Source of the DNA: Lanius collurio
Taxonomy: Eukaryota > Chordata > Aves > Passeriformes > Laniidae
Assembly: GCA_020086605.1 (NCBI GenBank)
Contig: JACBWW010000048.1
Span: 1,719,680 to 1,783,679 of the forward strand
Direction of reading: 5' to 3'
DNA: 64,000 nt
Under the pieces are notes generated by a model that saw only the letters and a program-made list of their open reading frames with translations, made no database searches and had not been told where the DNA came from. The translations under genes and the position numbers were made by a program. How positions within the stretch are numbered: position 1 is the first letter of the stretch; the number at the start of each line of letters is the position of its first letter. This document shows positions 47,480 through 60,690 of this stretch, one piece after another.

Positions 47480-48150
47480 CTAAAGCTAATTTTCCATAAG
47501 TCTTGGAATATTGGGGAAGTTCCAGGTGGCTGAAAGGAAAAATTATCCTGCGACAATATCTTAAAAGGATTAATGGAACCTGACTCCACAATAAGGCTGT
47601 CAGCAGGACTGCAGTTCATTCTAAAATGAAACAGGAGAGGAGAGAAGTTGACTAATACTACATTAAAGGAGCATAATGCAATTAATGCCAATTGCCCTGG
47701 ATTTATGGAAAATGGACTTTGTCAGAGAAAATTTCTTATCTTTTTTGATGAGGTTACAAATCTGACTCATGAAAGTAATAGTGATAATGTAATATACTTA
47801 GATTTCTGTAAGGCATTTGACTTAGTACTACATAGTATTTTGAACAGGAAACTCAAATGACATAAAATCAATATAGCAGACGCAACATTAAATGAATTAA
47901 GAGCTGGCTAACTGATAGATTTCAAAATGTAATTGTAAACAGGCACTCACTTCCATACAGGAGTGTTACTGATGGAGTCCTGCATAGATTGCATTTTGGA
48001 CCTTTCAGAAACCTGGCAGAGGAAAAAAAAGAAAACAACTAAAAATCATTGCTGATCAAATTTGCAGATGACAAGAAAATTGGTTCTCTAAGAAATAATG
48101 AAGAGGAAAGGTCAGAGACACAGAGCCACCTGAATCTCCTAGAAAAATAG
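47480..48150 (+). mobile_element. Ancient CR1/L3-clade LINE relic (reverse transcriptase region)
   Basis: The plus strand keeps the order of reverse-transcriptase motifs of CR1-like elements. First comes tcttggaatattggggaagt (NIGEVPGG, the 'GNVPxDW' region). Then follow GFMENGLCQRKFLIFFDEVT and VIYLDFCKAFDLVLHSIL (catalytic block with the D in LDFxKAFD). Next, after a stop and a frame change, comes SWLTDRFQNVIVNRHS with a broken GVxxGxxxGP loop, and finally LLIKFADDKKIG (the FADD catalytic box). Several stops and shifts show that it is long dead. Only 47648-47860 remains as an open frame. It is more diverged than the avian CR1 copies here and probably predates birds. Confidence 0.85.
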
Positions 48151-49833
48151 ATAGAAACAAAGGATATATGCTCTGGTACAACACACATATAAAGATTTAG
48201 AAACAAAGACAATAAGCTTTATAGATTTATGACATTTTTACTCTTTTCCAAGTGTTAAACTTCACATTTTAATTAGACCATTAAAATGTGAAACTGGAAG
48301 GTCTAAGCCATGTCCTAGTGTATACAAGTGAGATGCATGAGTTCTAGAGGCATCAGGTAATAGTAATATTCTTTGTATGACTTTATGTTATTTAAATATA
48401 ATTTGATTTTTACATAAACTTGTTTAACTTTTGACTTCCTGAGGAGTAGAGCTGGAAAAACACCTTCCCATGCAGAGACCTCTTTTTGTCCTGAAGGTAT
48501 CAACCTTTCTAAAAAATTCAAAATGGAGCTATCAACTCTGAAACTACTTTACAGAAAAAAAATATGCTATAAGATGACACAATTCTCAACTAGGTGTGGG
48601 CTTTACTGGAAAAAGAAAAGGATTCAATTAAAAACAAGGTACGAAAAGAACTCATTAGAGATGTGCATCAGGGTAGAAATAGGGTACTAAGTATTAAAAT
48701 ATTCAGAAGTTATTTACAATAAATATTTAGGAAAATGATAGAGAAAGAATAAATTTGATAAGCTTCAACCCTAAGGAAATTAAAGCAAGCAGTCAAGATG
48801 TGAAACAATAAGAAATTTATTCTGCTTCCTAGTCCTGTTATATATGTGACAAAACCAGATCATTAACAACAGAAAATTACTTTGAGATGCTACAATTACT
48901 TTTTAAACTCTTTGCTGCCTAGTATGATGGACTAATTAGTGGAAGTGATCAGAAATTCCCTGTAGGTCACCTCCAGAGAGACACTCCCTTTCTGTAACCT
49001 CTGGCAGGGCTAGAGAGAATCTGCCAGACCCATCACCTCCGGGTTTCCACCCCATGTTTGCAACATCCTGCCTGGCCAGCTGAAGGACAGTCAAGGTGCT
49101 GAAAGCTTGAGCAGCCCTGAAATTCATTAATTTGTTTAAATCCACTTGCAGAACATAATTTAGATATGATCTGGACAGTCTGGGTCCTTTTCTTTATTTT
49201 CTTCCCCCTTTCACCACAAACAAAAGCATTATGTGGTTTAGTTTCACAGAGAAACAGGAAATTGGTGTTTCCACAACAAATTTAAACCCAAATTTTATAG
49301 CTCCAGTGCCACTTTAGAGTGGAAAAATGACCTTTTTGTAGTGCAATAAAAGATAATCCATTGATTAGTTTCTAATGTTATGATAAGGTGGCTGTGGTTC
49401 CATAGTATTAGTGGCTGCACATCCCAAGCCAGACTACAGTTTTATCTGAGTAGACTAAAAAGTTAAAACTGAATTATCATAATCCCATCCCTATTTTGTC
49501 CTCAATAAGCACAGGTAAATGCTACCATAGGATCCCTCATTAATATGGCAGATATTTTTACTTTTCAAAGTGTTACGAGGCTTTCTCACACTGGAAATTA
49601 CTGATCATCTGCAGTAGAGATCTTTTTAAAAAAAGCTCACTGCCTGCTACCAGAGTTAGTTCTGGAAAATTTTTCCATGATCATTGTCAGGATGCAGAAG
49701 AAGACTTTTTCAGCTCTTACCTGGTATGCCATTCTGTGCCTGCAGAATGTGGGACAGGGTGAGGAGTGGCAAGATGAAGATCTTGGCAGCCAAGTACATT
49801 CAAACTGAGATTTTCTGGAAGCTCCTGAAGCAA

Positions 49834-49835
<2 letters not shown>
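48151..49835. other. Unique noncoding DNA with one perfect inverted repeat
   Basis: AT-rich. The left 100 bases may still belong to the LINE relic. The inverted repeat at 48261-48292 is described separately. No gene recognised. Confidence 0.45.
48261..48292. repeat. Perfect 12-base inverted repeat with 8-base loop
   Basis: TTCACATTTTAA (48261-48272) and its exact complement TTAAAATGTGAA (48281-48292) flank ttagacca. It could fold as a hairpin in DNA or RNA. It lies just right of the old LINE relic, with no other context. Confidence 0.8.

Positions 49836-49893
<58 letters not shown>
49836..49893. repeat. (AT)29 microsatellite
   Basis: An uninterrupted AT dinucleotide run of 58 bases. Long pure AT arrays are unstable and can extrude cruciforms. 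The I-Y-I-Y open frames in both directions over it are artefacts. Confidence 0.97.
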
Positions 49894-49895
<2 letters not shown>

Positions 49896-52800
49896 ATTTT
49901 AGGAGACATACATTAACTATGTATTTTTGGAGCAGGAGCCACTGTGTTGGTATTTCAGCAGTTTTCAGGATTTCTCAGCCCTTTCTCAAAGAAATTGGCC
50001 AAGCCTTGAAATTTCAGGTCACCAGCTAACTTGGGAAGACAACATTGTATGAGTCTACATTTGGTTCATATATTTAAAAGCTGTCCACAAGTGTTAGAAG
50101 CCTTTTAAATTTTTTTAAGGGAGAAAGAATTTTTTGAATGCAGTTTGTTCAGAACTCTGTGAATGAAGAAAATGTAGGCATTTTGTTAGGATGTAGCTGA
50201 ATTATAGTCCTAATCCACCTTGGAAATACACCTTCCTGGTCTTGGTGGCTTTTGCCTTCTTCTGATCTGAATGAGCATTTAGTCCAGAATGAGACAAAGT
50301 CCTCAACAACCTGAAACACCAAAACATAAATGTTCAAACAGATCTGCTGTTCTTGTCTGCCAGGCTTTCTTTGGCAAGCTTGGGAAAGTACTTCTCCTTT
50401 GAGATCATCTGTTGCTGTTTTGATTAATAGATACTTCCATACATAACCTAGTACTAACCTCTCCATCTTAAAATTAGTATAATCTTTAGAAATACGCAAC
50501 TGCAATTGTTATGAAATTTCCAGCAGTGACATTACAGACATTTTATTTGACCAAGGGGATAGTTTAAACTAGCTTTACTGTTGAACAAAATATTCACACA
50601 ACCACAACTTAAGATGTTACAGAACAAAATTCTGAAGAACTTAGAAAAATAACTATTTTAAAGACAGATTCCAGAGACTTTCAGGCTCTCAAAGTCAAGT
50701 TAACAATGATCTTACATTTCTCTTCTCTGTATAAAAATGAAAAAAATTAATCAAGCTGAAAAGATTATATATGTGCTGAATATGCATGAAGAAAATGGAG
50801 ACTCTCATTATCCTAAGGGACAAAACCTAATCATACACCCTCTGTGGAAAGCTCAGATGCTTCACTGGGAACCCAGTCTTCACATATGTAGCACTTGCAA
50901 GCCTCTGGAGCCTAAGCTGCGTCTAGAAGCCCTTAAATCCCTGTAGCATATTCCCAAAGAGTACCTCCTCTGTCTTGCATATCTCCTGAGATCTAGGACT
51001 TAAAACACAGTTGCACATCCCACGGCAAAGTACCAACTTGTCAGATTTTTCTCACATGCCAGAAATAGGACCCCTGCATGTTAGCCTTTTAGTAGATATG
51101 TATGCACAGCATACAGAAGAAATTGAGACACAGCTCCTTTTAATTAAAGGACAAATTGTAAATTGCTACTGATCGTTATAAAGGTAGGATCCCACCCATC
51201 CAATGTGCAGTACTTCACACAGATGTGATCCATCTCTGAAAATCTCCACAAGCAGCTGCCTTCCCCTGTGGCTAGATAGAGATCCAAAGCATCCCAGTTA
51301 GGGGTTTCAATAGACCCAAGAAAGTTGTCAAGCATCTAGAATCAGGCAGGCTGGATCCACTCCTAATACCTGAAAACTGTGTCCTTCACTTTATCTCATT
51401 CTTCCCTCAGGGTCTGTGTTTGTATTCAGTTTCCCTTCTACACTTCTTAGCTCCTGGAGCTGAGATTTCATCTTTAGCCCAAGCTGCAAGAAATGGTTCA
51501 ATATTCTTTTTCATAACCTTCTGGTTCCTCTGCCAGGTGACATCTTCTTTTGTGCTGATCTGGAAAAAACAGACCCTAGTCAGGTGACTGTTTCAGTGAC
51601 CTGCTGCCTCTTGTATCAAATCTGAGTAACAGCAGCTGGCTCATTGCTTGAAGCAATTATGCTTCAGTGATTCTGGAGCCACATCCATTCCTCTGCTCTG
51701 GCTGACATGCAAGGAGACAACAGAAAGGATAAAAAATCAACCAAACCAAAACAGAGATGGCAACTTTCCAACAACTCACAAGTCATCCCTCACTCTCCAT
51801 GTCCTCCTTCTAAAAAAAATTAAAAGCCCCACCAGCACTACTCACTTAGATTTATTTAGAAATGGAAAATTTAGGTCATGGTACTCCTTACTTTTCTCCA
51901 AGCTGTGTAGATATTTTATTGACTTAGTAGAGGGTAACTGGGCTTTCTTCTTTGCAGTGCCTGAGTGCTGGCACAGCTCTGCTTAATCCCCATCCCTCCT
52001 GCCAACATCCCTCTGGCATAAGAAAGGGATGGCAAAGCGATTTTGTACCTCACAGCTTCTTCACAGCTACTGCAGGCTCTTATGAATGTGACTGGTAAGG
52101 TACAGAGGAATTGAAAACACCTCCAACTATCAACTAAAGACTAAACTACCAGCTTCCATGGTCATGTGGGCATCACCCACCACTCACCTACTGCCACATC
52201 TGTAACAACACACTTCTTTCAGGCAAAGAGAGCTGGTTGTTTATCAAGGTATTAAAAACAAAGAAAAAAACAAAAAAATCCCTCAAAATCAAAACCCCAA
52301 AACCACAGAAAATCTAGAAATACAGCAGATATGTAGAAGAAACATGCATAAAATTTGTAAAAGGGTTTCATAAATGTACGAGCAGAATCTTGTTCAGACT
52401 ATGCCTTACTGGGGAAGTCACGGTATACAGAGGGTGACTAGAGTTCTGTTACCTAAGTTAGTTGCACATACTTGTTTACAAATACAGCCTGTTATTTTTA
52501 ATTGCATCTTTCAATACAATGTCTGTGCAGAAGTTTTCTAGCTCCAAGCTGGTCCAAAGTAATTTTTATAGTCTAGCTAGAAACTTCTAAAACCAGAGCA
52601 TTTCTAATACAAAACCATGGGCTAAACTTCAATAACTGTTATATTATGCTGGTGTGGTTGGCATAAATTGTATACTGCGATGACTTAAAAATGGAAAATA
52701 ATGAAGAGAAGAAGCAGGAGCCCAATTGACTGCAGCATGACACAGATAGGGGTCCCAGCTTGAAATTCCTCAGGACTGTTTGTGCACACAGTGGAATGCT

Positions 52801-55800
52801 CCAAAGTTTCATTTTTCACATCTTTCTGCAGCATCAGCTGTTTTTCTACAATACTAATCTGTGCTGTTTAAGAAAAAGTTTGGCCTTAGCTACTTAAATC
52901 TTTATAAAAATCCCTTGCTTTTCTTCACCACATATAACTAACACATATAACAAATAAGAACATCTCTAACAGCTAATGGATCAAAGCTGAGATGATGCTG
53001 CTGTTCTTCAGAGAAACTGAAAGTTTGATGAACTGAAACAAGTACCATTTTCAAGGCTTCTTTTCAAGATACATACTTAAAAAAAAAAAAAAGAGGAGGT
53101 TGTAATAAAATACAGATTTTTTTTTTATATTATTATTTTTTACAGAGCAATAGAGAACATTTTATGATTTACACAGATTCCATCAGCATTTCTAATGACA
53201 GCAGAAATATTTCTGGAACAAGATAGGTTTCCCAAGAGGTTTGCATAATGAGATGAGTAACCTTTCCAGATGAAAAAGAAGTATGTAAATAAATGTATCT
53301 TTTTTTAAAAATGCATTATTCCCATCAGAATAAATTTGAAGCCAACATTTGAAAAATTCTGAATACTAGGTGAACTTCCAAGTCCATGTTATTCACATGA
53401 GCACAAATAGCTATAATGATGCTTGCAAAACATAGCACAGAATGAACAAGACAAAGACAGTGTGTGAATGAGTATTTTTGTATCAACACTAAGAAAAGAA
53501 TCAGCATAGTATGTTAAAAATTAGAAACTACAGCTCACAGATTATTAGAAGGATAAACAATACCCTGTTTCTAGCAATCTCCTATGATTTTCTGCCTCAA
53601 ACCATGAATCTGAATTATTTAACTGAAGACACCTCCATGGTGCTATAGTAAAGACCAAAATCCTTTCATTTCTGTTTTAATCACTTGTTAAATATCAGTT
53701 CTTTAGATGATACTGTCTGAAAACAAAGCTCCTACAAGTGGTTATCCTATGAATTCTTCAGGATGTTTCAAATCAGGTTTTCTAATACTTGGACTGCCAT
53801 AACACTGAAGAACATTGAGCCAAGTCAGAGAGAACAGTTATGTGACTTTTCAGCCCCAGCAGAAAGAAAATTTCATCTGCAAATTATGGTGTGCTCTATG
53901 AAGGAACAGAGAGAGAGTAAGAATAAGAAAGGTTTATGAACTTAAGTTCATTTCTACTTACATCATGGATAAGTTTAATATCTCAATATGGTTAAGGTAC
54001 AAAGTGTAATTAGTAATTATTTATACAAAAAAAAAATTAAAGTCTTTTATCCTCAAATACATTAACTGTTAAATTTTGGGGGTTTTTTTTAAATGTTTCA
54101 CAACATATAGCACTGCCTAATTAAGTGCTTCCATTTCATGTCTTCATATATAAGACTTCTACATATTTGAAAGTGGTCTCAAAAAGGAGTGGAGAGCAAG
54201 GTGACAGAATTCACTACATGCTGCTCTTGTCTAACATGCACAGATGATGATACACTCAAACACCTTTTCAGGTTTGTCCTTTAATATTAACCAGGGTGCT
54301 TTCTTTTTGGAGCCATATCATGAGAAATTTAGCTGTAGATCTGAAGGCCAATGAAAATCTCTCTCCAACCCTAGCACTCAGCATCTTCTGAGGCTGGAGT
54401 GGTAAGACACCAAAAGATATCAAATATAACAAATCAATAGGATCTCTGCAGGTGGGAGGGAAAAGTGTGGGCAAGCCAAAAGAGGACAAGAGGACAAGCT
54501 ACGCAGATACTACACACAAATATTCATGACATATCACATGCTCAGCAAAAAGGAGTTGGTAGAACCAACATTAGAGTGAAAACAGTGATTGACAGAAAAG
54601 GCAGGCAAGGGACTGTGCTGTGGTATCTCTTTATGGTCTGAGGTGCTGAGAGCATCTGGGCTGGATCTGTAGTCTGTGTGCATCTTTCCTACCTTAAGCA
54701 CACTTCAACCCAGATTAAGGTGAAATGAATTTTATCTGTACATCAGGATTTTTTGATTTTGCCAAGAATGAAAAGATCAGTTTAAGCATAAAGCTGTAAG
54801 CTAGAGTTCCTCCACGCTACATACTGCAGCCTGGTCTCAATTCCAAGCTTGGCAGCATGTCTCTAATTACAAATATCATTTTAGAAACACTATATTTCAT
54901 GGGAAAACTAACATAGGCAGGTAGGTAAACAAGCTTTTCAGCAGACCAGATAATGCTCTCTACTTCTATAAACACTGTTTCAACAGAACAGCCATATTAC
55001 ATGTACATTTAGGCTTAAATCAAGATTGAAACTGTAGGTATCAAAGTTATGTGTTTAGTATTTGCATACATCTCTGTAGTGCTGGTTTCGGTTTGACTTT
55101 CTTTTATCTGCTAATAGAAACTGAACAATAATTACCCATAACTAATGTTAATTTTAGTGCCTGTTCCAACCAACACTGCTGAGGCTGTGCAGTTTGTGTT
55201 TCAGTAGTCAGCGGTCAGATCCTTTACTAAAATTGACCAAGGATTAATGAGTGTTCTGAAGAACTTCCTATCCCTTCAGGGGTTTTCAGTAAATCTTTTA
55301 TTCAAGTTAGATAGAATAGCAAATTCATTCCAGAACCAGTATGGCACATAGTTTGATTTTTTCCCAGAACTACTCTGAGAACAATACTAATTTGACCATA
55401 GATTTATACCTAGATCAAATCATTTAGCTTTACAGATGTCCTTAGGAAGACAACATTATATAAAACAAACACCTCTCAGATTCATACCCAGCTGGCCTCA
55501 GCATGATGGACTAGAAGGAGGCAACATCCATTCACCTGTAGGTAGGATCATGTTAATGCTACTGTTTTCCACTTAGAGAATTGTATTTTGGTGCTTACTT
55601 TTGAGAGCGACAAATCCTCACCAGATGCAATAACTTGAGTCGATTACAATAAAAAAAAACCAAACCTGTTTCCAAACATTTCCATGGGAAATAGTTGTGT
55701 CTGAACACCAGCAGCTTCTGAAACTTCTTATACATGTAAATGAGTACACATTCACTTCTCACTCTTATCTTTAGATATCTTTCAGGTAAGTTTTACAGCA

Positions 55801-58328
55801 CTATATCTGTCCCACTCAGAAGAAAGTGCCATAAGAGACACATTTCAAATGAAGAGGAACAGCCGGGTTTTGAAACTCTGACAGCAAATGTTAAGTGTAT
55901 TGGGGGAAAGTTTGCTACATATCATTGCATCATTTAAAATGTGCTGAGCTCAGGGGACCCGAAAAAGCATATTATCTGGAAATATAGATGCAAAAAGGGA
56001 GATTATAGGGGAAGTTCTGCTTCTGGATGCTATATACAAAACTATAGAACAATTCTCTTTCCAAAAATCCTACTTTTGTGCAATTTCTGATTTTTGTCAC
56101 ATTTGTGTTGTAGAGCTGCACTATATTTCACTGCACTACAGCAGCTGGGATATTCCTGTATATAAGTGGTTTGCCTATCTTGGGGTGACAGAAGCCAAAA
56201 AAGAGTATACTTCACAGACAGAATTCCTGATTGAAGATGTGTTGTCATTGACCTCATTGGACCTTGGACCAGACCCACAAACATGATTAATCCCAGAAAG
56301 AAAGTTAATGATATTCAAGACTCTTTCAGAATTGTTATTTATTTTCCCACTGCCTTCAGACCTTCTCTGTTTAGAATTTGTTTACATTAAGGCAGTGTAG
56401 TTGCTCATTATCCCTTGAGAAGATCTCTATCAAGCATGGATTTTCCATGGAAATTATGAGGACACCAATCTTCCTCGTTTGCCTTTGGTGGTTTGTGTAG
56501 GACCCTGTAGCTGTAATGCTGTCCCAGAGAGACTGTTGCTGCCTTCACTCTTATGTGATATGGCAAGCTTTGTGATTTGAAACAAGTCCTGGTCATTTAT
56601 TTAATATTTTCTCTCATGTAAGTTCTGGAGGTGTTTCAGATTACATCCAAACAGCATGGTCCCAGACATTTCAGAAGTCAACTTTCCTCTACCCTCCACA
56701 GATTTCAACACATCCTATGCCCAAGCAATACACCTCACAAATTCTTGTTCCATCAGCCAAAGACATCCTTCTTCCAGACAAACCTGTTCTCCCTTCATTA
56801 GGGGAAGCACATCAGCAACTCATTCATCCCTGCTTCCCACATTCTTCACTGCTAGTAGGGTATTGGGGAGCCTTTGTGTCTGGCTGCATAAACACACTTT
56901 GCACAGCACTTGGAAAACAAAACAGCTGATCAGAATTAACACCTTTGTGTAGATCAGATAAAAAAATTCTTTCCTGGATGACAACTATTAAAAAGGTACA
57001 AGTAATCAAGGCAAATAATCCTCAAAATTCAGTTCTATAAACTTCCAAGCAAGTTACTACAAGCAAATAGGACTTCAAAATATATCTAAAAGTCAAACCT
57101 TCACTCAAAATCACTAGCATTTTAAAGCAAGAATATGGTGGGAACTCTAGGGATTTAATAGGAACCCTCTGGTTAGGGACAACACCACCATATAATGCAG
57201 CCTATAAGTGGGCAAAGATTCTCCTCTGTCTGCTCATATGCACTCTTTGTAGGAGAGGGTTTTTGTACAATAACTGTGGTAACTCTGAGTTGCCAGAATC
57301 CCTTTTTGGCAGCTCAGAACTCCCCATACAATATCCCACCATTCCCTCTGTATCATTCCCCTGCCATAATTTAAGTGGAAGCTTGTCAGTGTCTGATACT
57401 TTCTATTGCATGCAGCCAAAGAAGGCTAGAAAACTCTAGGTAATGCACAGGATTATCTGGAGAAGTAGTTACTTCTAATAGTTTGTCTCTCTAAAATGGC
57501 AGAAAATTTCTTCTCCAATCTACAAAGGACTGAATTAATTATGTAATTCTTTTCAGAAGGCCACTGAGTAGAAGCTCCAGCATCTATGCTATTAAGGCAT
57601 ATAGATTTAAAGAGCCACTCGAGTCAGGAGAGTAGTACACTGAGATTCAAAGAGTTGAGGAGTTTTCCTATTGAAATATTGACCAAATGAATCCAGGATG
57701 AATTAGAATTATCCCACTTCATTTCATTCATTTTCTAGCAGAGAAATATGGTCAAGTTTGAAACTTGACCATTAAAGAAAAACACCCCAAATCCTTTGTT
57801 CATTATCTTCAAGTCCATCCATACACAGAAAATACTGTAGAACAGTTAAATCGCCTCAATAGCATCAGTGATGAACAGAAATCTTAGTCTAAGTTAAAAA
57901 AAGTAAAAAGTAGCTGGTTCCTTTGCGGAGGAAATCATTGCAGCAGTATGAACTCCAAAACTCAGTTAGAAACCAAACAATGCTTTTCTTCCCATTCCAC
58001 TTTTTTTTTTTTTTTTACTTGTAATTTCTTTCCTAGAGGCATTTTGTTCTGATTCCAATAATAGTTTCTTGCTCTGTTTTCACCATGGTTTTATCAATAG
58101 AATAAAAATATCCAGGAGTGCCCAGAACATCAGTTATCTTATTTGTGAATAATAAAAAGAGTTGATGTGAAAGCCCCTGGAAAGGAAAAAGACAACCTAA
58201 AAAAACTCAATCCACTGAAAGCATTGCTTATCCTGTGTGTGCACATTCACTATGAGATATAAATATTCATTTCATTTTTCTTACTATACTGACAAGGACA
58301 AACCTTCAGAGGTAGGTAGCTGATTTTT
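49894..58328. other. Unique noncoding DNA
   Basis: The longest stretch without a recognised element. Notes: A- or T-runs at 53080-53092 and 53118-53126; a K/N/P-rich A-tract region at 52250-52310; a pyrimidine run of 19 T at about 57998-58016; and a 25-base palindrome at 57748-57772. The minus frame at 50149-50505 contains a plausible acceptor (ttttggtgtttcag) but no recognisable protein. The plus frames around 56656-56952 are two overlapping frames without a domain. Confidence 0.5.
57748..57772. repeat. Perfect 25-base palindrome
   Basis: The arms ATGGTCAAGTTT and AAACTTGACCAT are exact complements around a single central G at 57760. With almost no loop it would extrude as a cruciform rather than form an RNA stem-loop. 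It also places TGGTCA and TGACCA as inverted half-sites 11 bases apart, resembling nuclear-receptor half-sites, though this spacing is not a standard one. Confidence 0.85.
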
Positions 58329-58640
58329 CATAGAATCATAGAATGGTTTGGGTAGGAAGGAACCATAAAGATTATGCAGTTCCAACCCCCCTGCCATGGG
58401 CAGGGACATGTCTCACTGGACCACATTAATCAAAGTCCCATCCAGCCTGTCCTTGAACACTTCTAGGGATGAGGCATCCACAGTTTCTTTGGGCAACCTT
58501 TTCCAGTGCCTCACCACCCTCACAGTAAAGAATTTCATCCTAATATCTAATCTAAACCTACTCTCTTTTGGTTTAAAGCTATTCCTCCTTGTCCCACCAC
58601 TATATGCAAAAAATCTCCCTTTGAGGCTAAAGTGGAAGGA
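58329..58640 (-). mobile_element. CR1 LINE 3' end
   Basis: A clean reverse-complement CR1 3' end, starting catagaatcatagaatggtt with two copies of the terminal 'atagaatc/atagaatg' unit. It continues with 'ccccctgccatgggcaggga', 'ccatccagcctgtccttgaa', 'tttgggcaaccttttccagt', 'gcctcaccaccctcacagta' and 'tcctccttgtcccaccacta'. It is less diverged than the other CR1 copies, so probably younger. The plus frame at 58396-58665 is antisense to it. Confidence 0.95.
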
Positions 58641-60632
58641 GCAAATACATGTGCCAGTTCCCTAAAACTTTAAAAGAAATTAACAAGTTTTTAGACACAA
58701 TGATCCCAAGCTTGATCACAAAAAGGCAATAGGAAATTAACTGCAGCTGCCCTAGGATAGCTGGAGTTATTCTGATGTTGAGACATTTTTCATCACCTGT
58801 ACACTGACCCTTCACAATGATGCTCATACCTTGGTTTAGTAAGATGAAGCTTCTGTCGCACCAGGTAAGGTGACAGTGACCATCTAGTGCTGAAAATAAC
58901 TCAGACATATGCAAGCCCACAATTAAGACGTACAAATAAGGCAAAAGAAAGTCCTGCAATTATAAGTGGAAGTATCCAGATATTTTGCTCTTCTCAGTTA
59001 AAAATTAAAATATTGGTATAGACACAGATGTACTTACCAGACTGCAGTCCTGGAGAGATTGTTCTTGCTTATAACTAGTATTAAAAATTGCATAAGAAAT
59101 TAACTCTGGCAAGTATTTTTAAAATGCTATAGATGCAACAGAACTCAGAGTTTTATGGTTCTACATTTCAACACTTTCTTGTTCCCCTGCTGAAGCCATA
59201 TCAGTCAATAAATTCACACTGATGCTAATTTGTTTTTTGGCTATTCACTCAAGTGCTTCTTGTCACTTCCATTGGACACAAGCAGTATTTAGGTATGCAC
59301 AATGAAAATGAGGTAAAAGTGGTGAGACAAAAAGCAGGAACGGGTACTGTGTTTTTTTGTAGCACCACAGACGTACCTTTTATTCCAAGTCCAGCTGCTC
59401 TCTGTCTGCTCTCCTGAGACTTCACGCTCCACTGGACAGAGTGCCAGCTTCCCATTGTTACTAGACAGCCGTTGTGCCATTCTGTGAGTTTAGAAATTCA
59501 TGAATCTGTAATGCAAGGAAGGGACAGCTTTTCCTTACTGTAGAACTCCAACATTGCACAAAGGTCACAACACCAAAAGCCTGCTGGAATTAAAGAGCGT
59601 CTTTTTGTTTCATTTTAAAACACTGAAGGGATATTATGATATAAAATATTAAAGGATATTAAGAAACCATTAAAGCTGTCAGTGTTTTACAAAACCAGCA
59701 GCCCCACACCCGTAAGATTTGCTGGTGTAAAAGAAGTGTCCACTTACAAGATATTCAGCTCTCCCCAGGGGAAACTGCCCTCACAGAGGGAGTCAGAGCC
59801 ATGTTTATCTGGGACTTTCTTCCCTTGCACCTAAGGCTTTAATGTCTCCTTTATTCTTTATCCCCAAAACTCCTTACTACACTGGTTTCCTTACCTGATG
59901 TAAACTGGATGGGATTTTGTTCATACTGTTTAAGAAGAGACTACAATGAGTTTTGATACAGAGCAGTGAGTCTCTCACATCCTGCCTTGGGCACTGCAGC
60001 CTGTGTGTATTTTACTGTTTGGGACAGTGTGTTTGCCAAGCTTTCAGAAAACAACACTGAAAAGTGCATGTTTAGGATAATATAACAATAGGATAATATA
60101 ACAAATGAGAATATCTGTAAGAACAAACTTAAACTGTATATTTAGTCCTTTACAACAGAAACCAAAAGCGCAACACTTCCATCCACATCATGCCTGTAAC
60201 CCTGACCACATTTACATAACATTTTGCTATGCTTGAGTGGCTTTTTCTCACTGGACATTTGAGTGGTCTAAAATGGACAATATTCTTTAATGACACTTTG
60301 CCATACCCCTAAGCATGTGAGACCACACAGTGAAGACTAATTCAAGCCTAGAAAGCCAGAATATAATTTCTTATGCAACCCTAGCACGGAGACTGTCCCA
60401 ATGGCTCTGGTGCCCCAAGCAAGCAGAAGGAGACAGGATACTGTTAAAATATGTTATTTCCTTCACCCTGGCTAATCCTATGCTGGGCACACAAGGCCAC
60501 ATGAAGTTTTGGCAGTGTCAGTGACCCCTTTTACATCTGGGATCTCAGGGACTCATTTGCTTCTGCAGTTCAGCTTCACTGCCTTCTGCTTCTGGCTGAA
60601 CCTTGAGTTCCTACAGCCTTTTCTGAAATTCA
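58641..60632. other. Unique noncoding DNA with a short tandem duplication
   Basis: No gene or known interspersed repeat. A 15-base unit (aggataatataacaa) occurs twice at 60074-60088 and 60090-60104, one base apart. Confidence 0.5.
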
Positions 60633-60690
60633 AAGTGAGTGACTTTCCCAAGGTCACACGGGAAGTGCATGGCAGAGAATAAAGCAGCAC
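60633..60690 (-). repeat. MIR SINE fragment
   Basis: The series aaagtgagtgactttcccaa, 'ggtcacacgggaagtgcatggcagag' is the reverse complement of the MIR core ('ctctgccac...tgtgtgaccttgggcaagt'). It is short and diverged. It is the third MIR-type relic in the window, and all three are in the same orientation. Confidence 0.65.

Noticed and set aside
49637..49909. Frames with isoleucine-tyrosine repeats on both strands
   Set aside because: These are translations of the AT microsatellite.
50149..50505. Minus frame of 118 codons with an acceptor-like ttttggtgtttcag
   Set aside because: No recognisable protein and no convincing partner exon. A single acceptor match is expected by chance at this density.
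56656..56952. Two overlapping plus frames after a pyrimidine-rich tract ending in cacag
   Set aside because: The acceptor-like site is weak evidence. Neither frame shows a domain, and the two frames cannot both be real.
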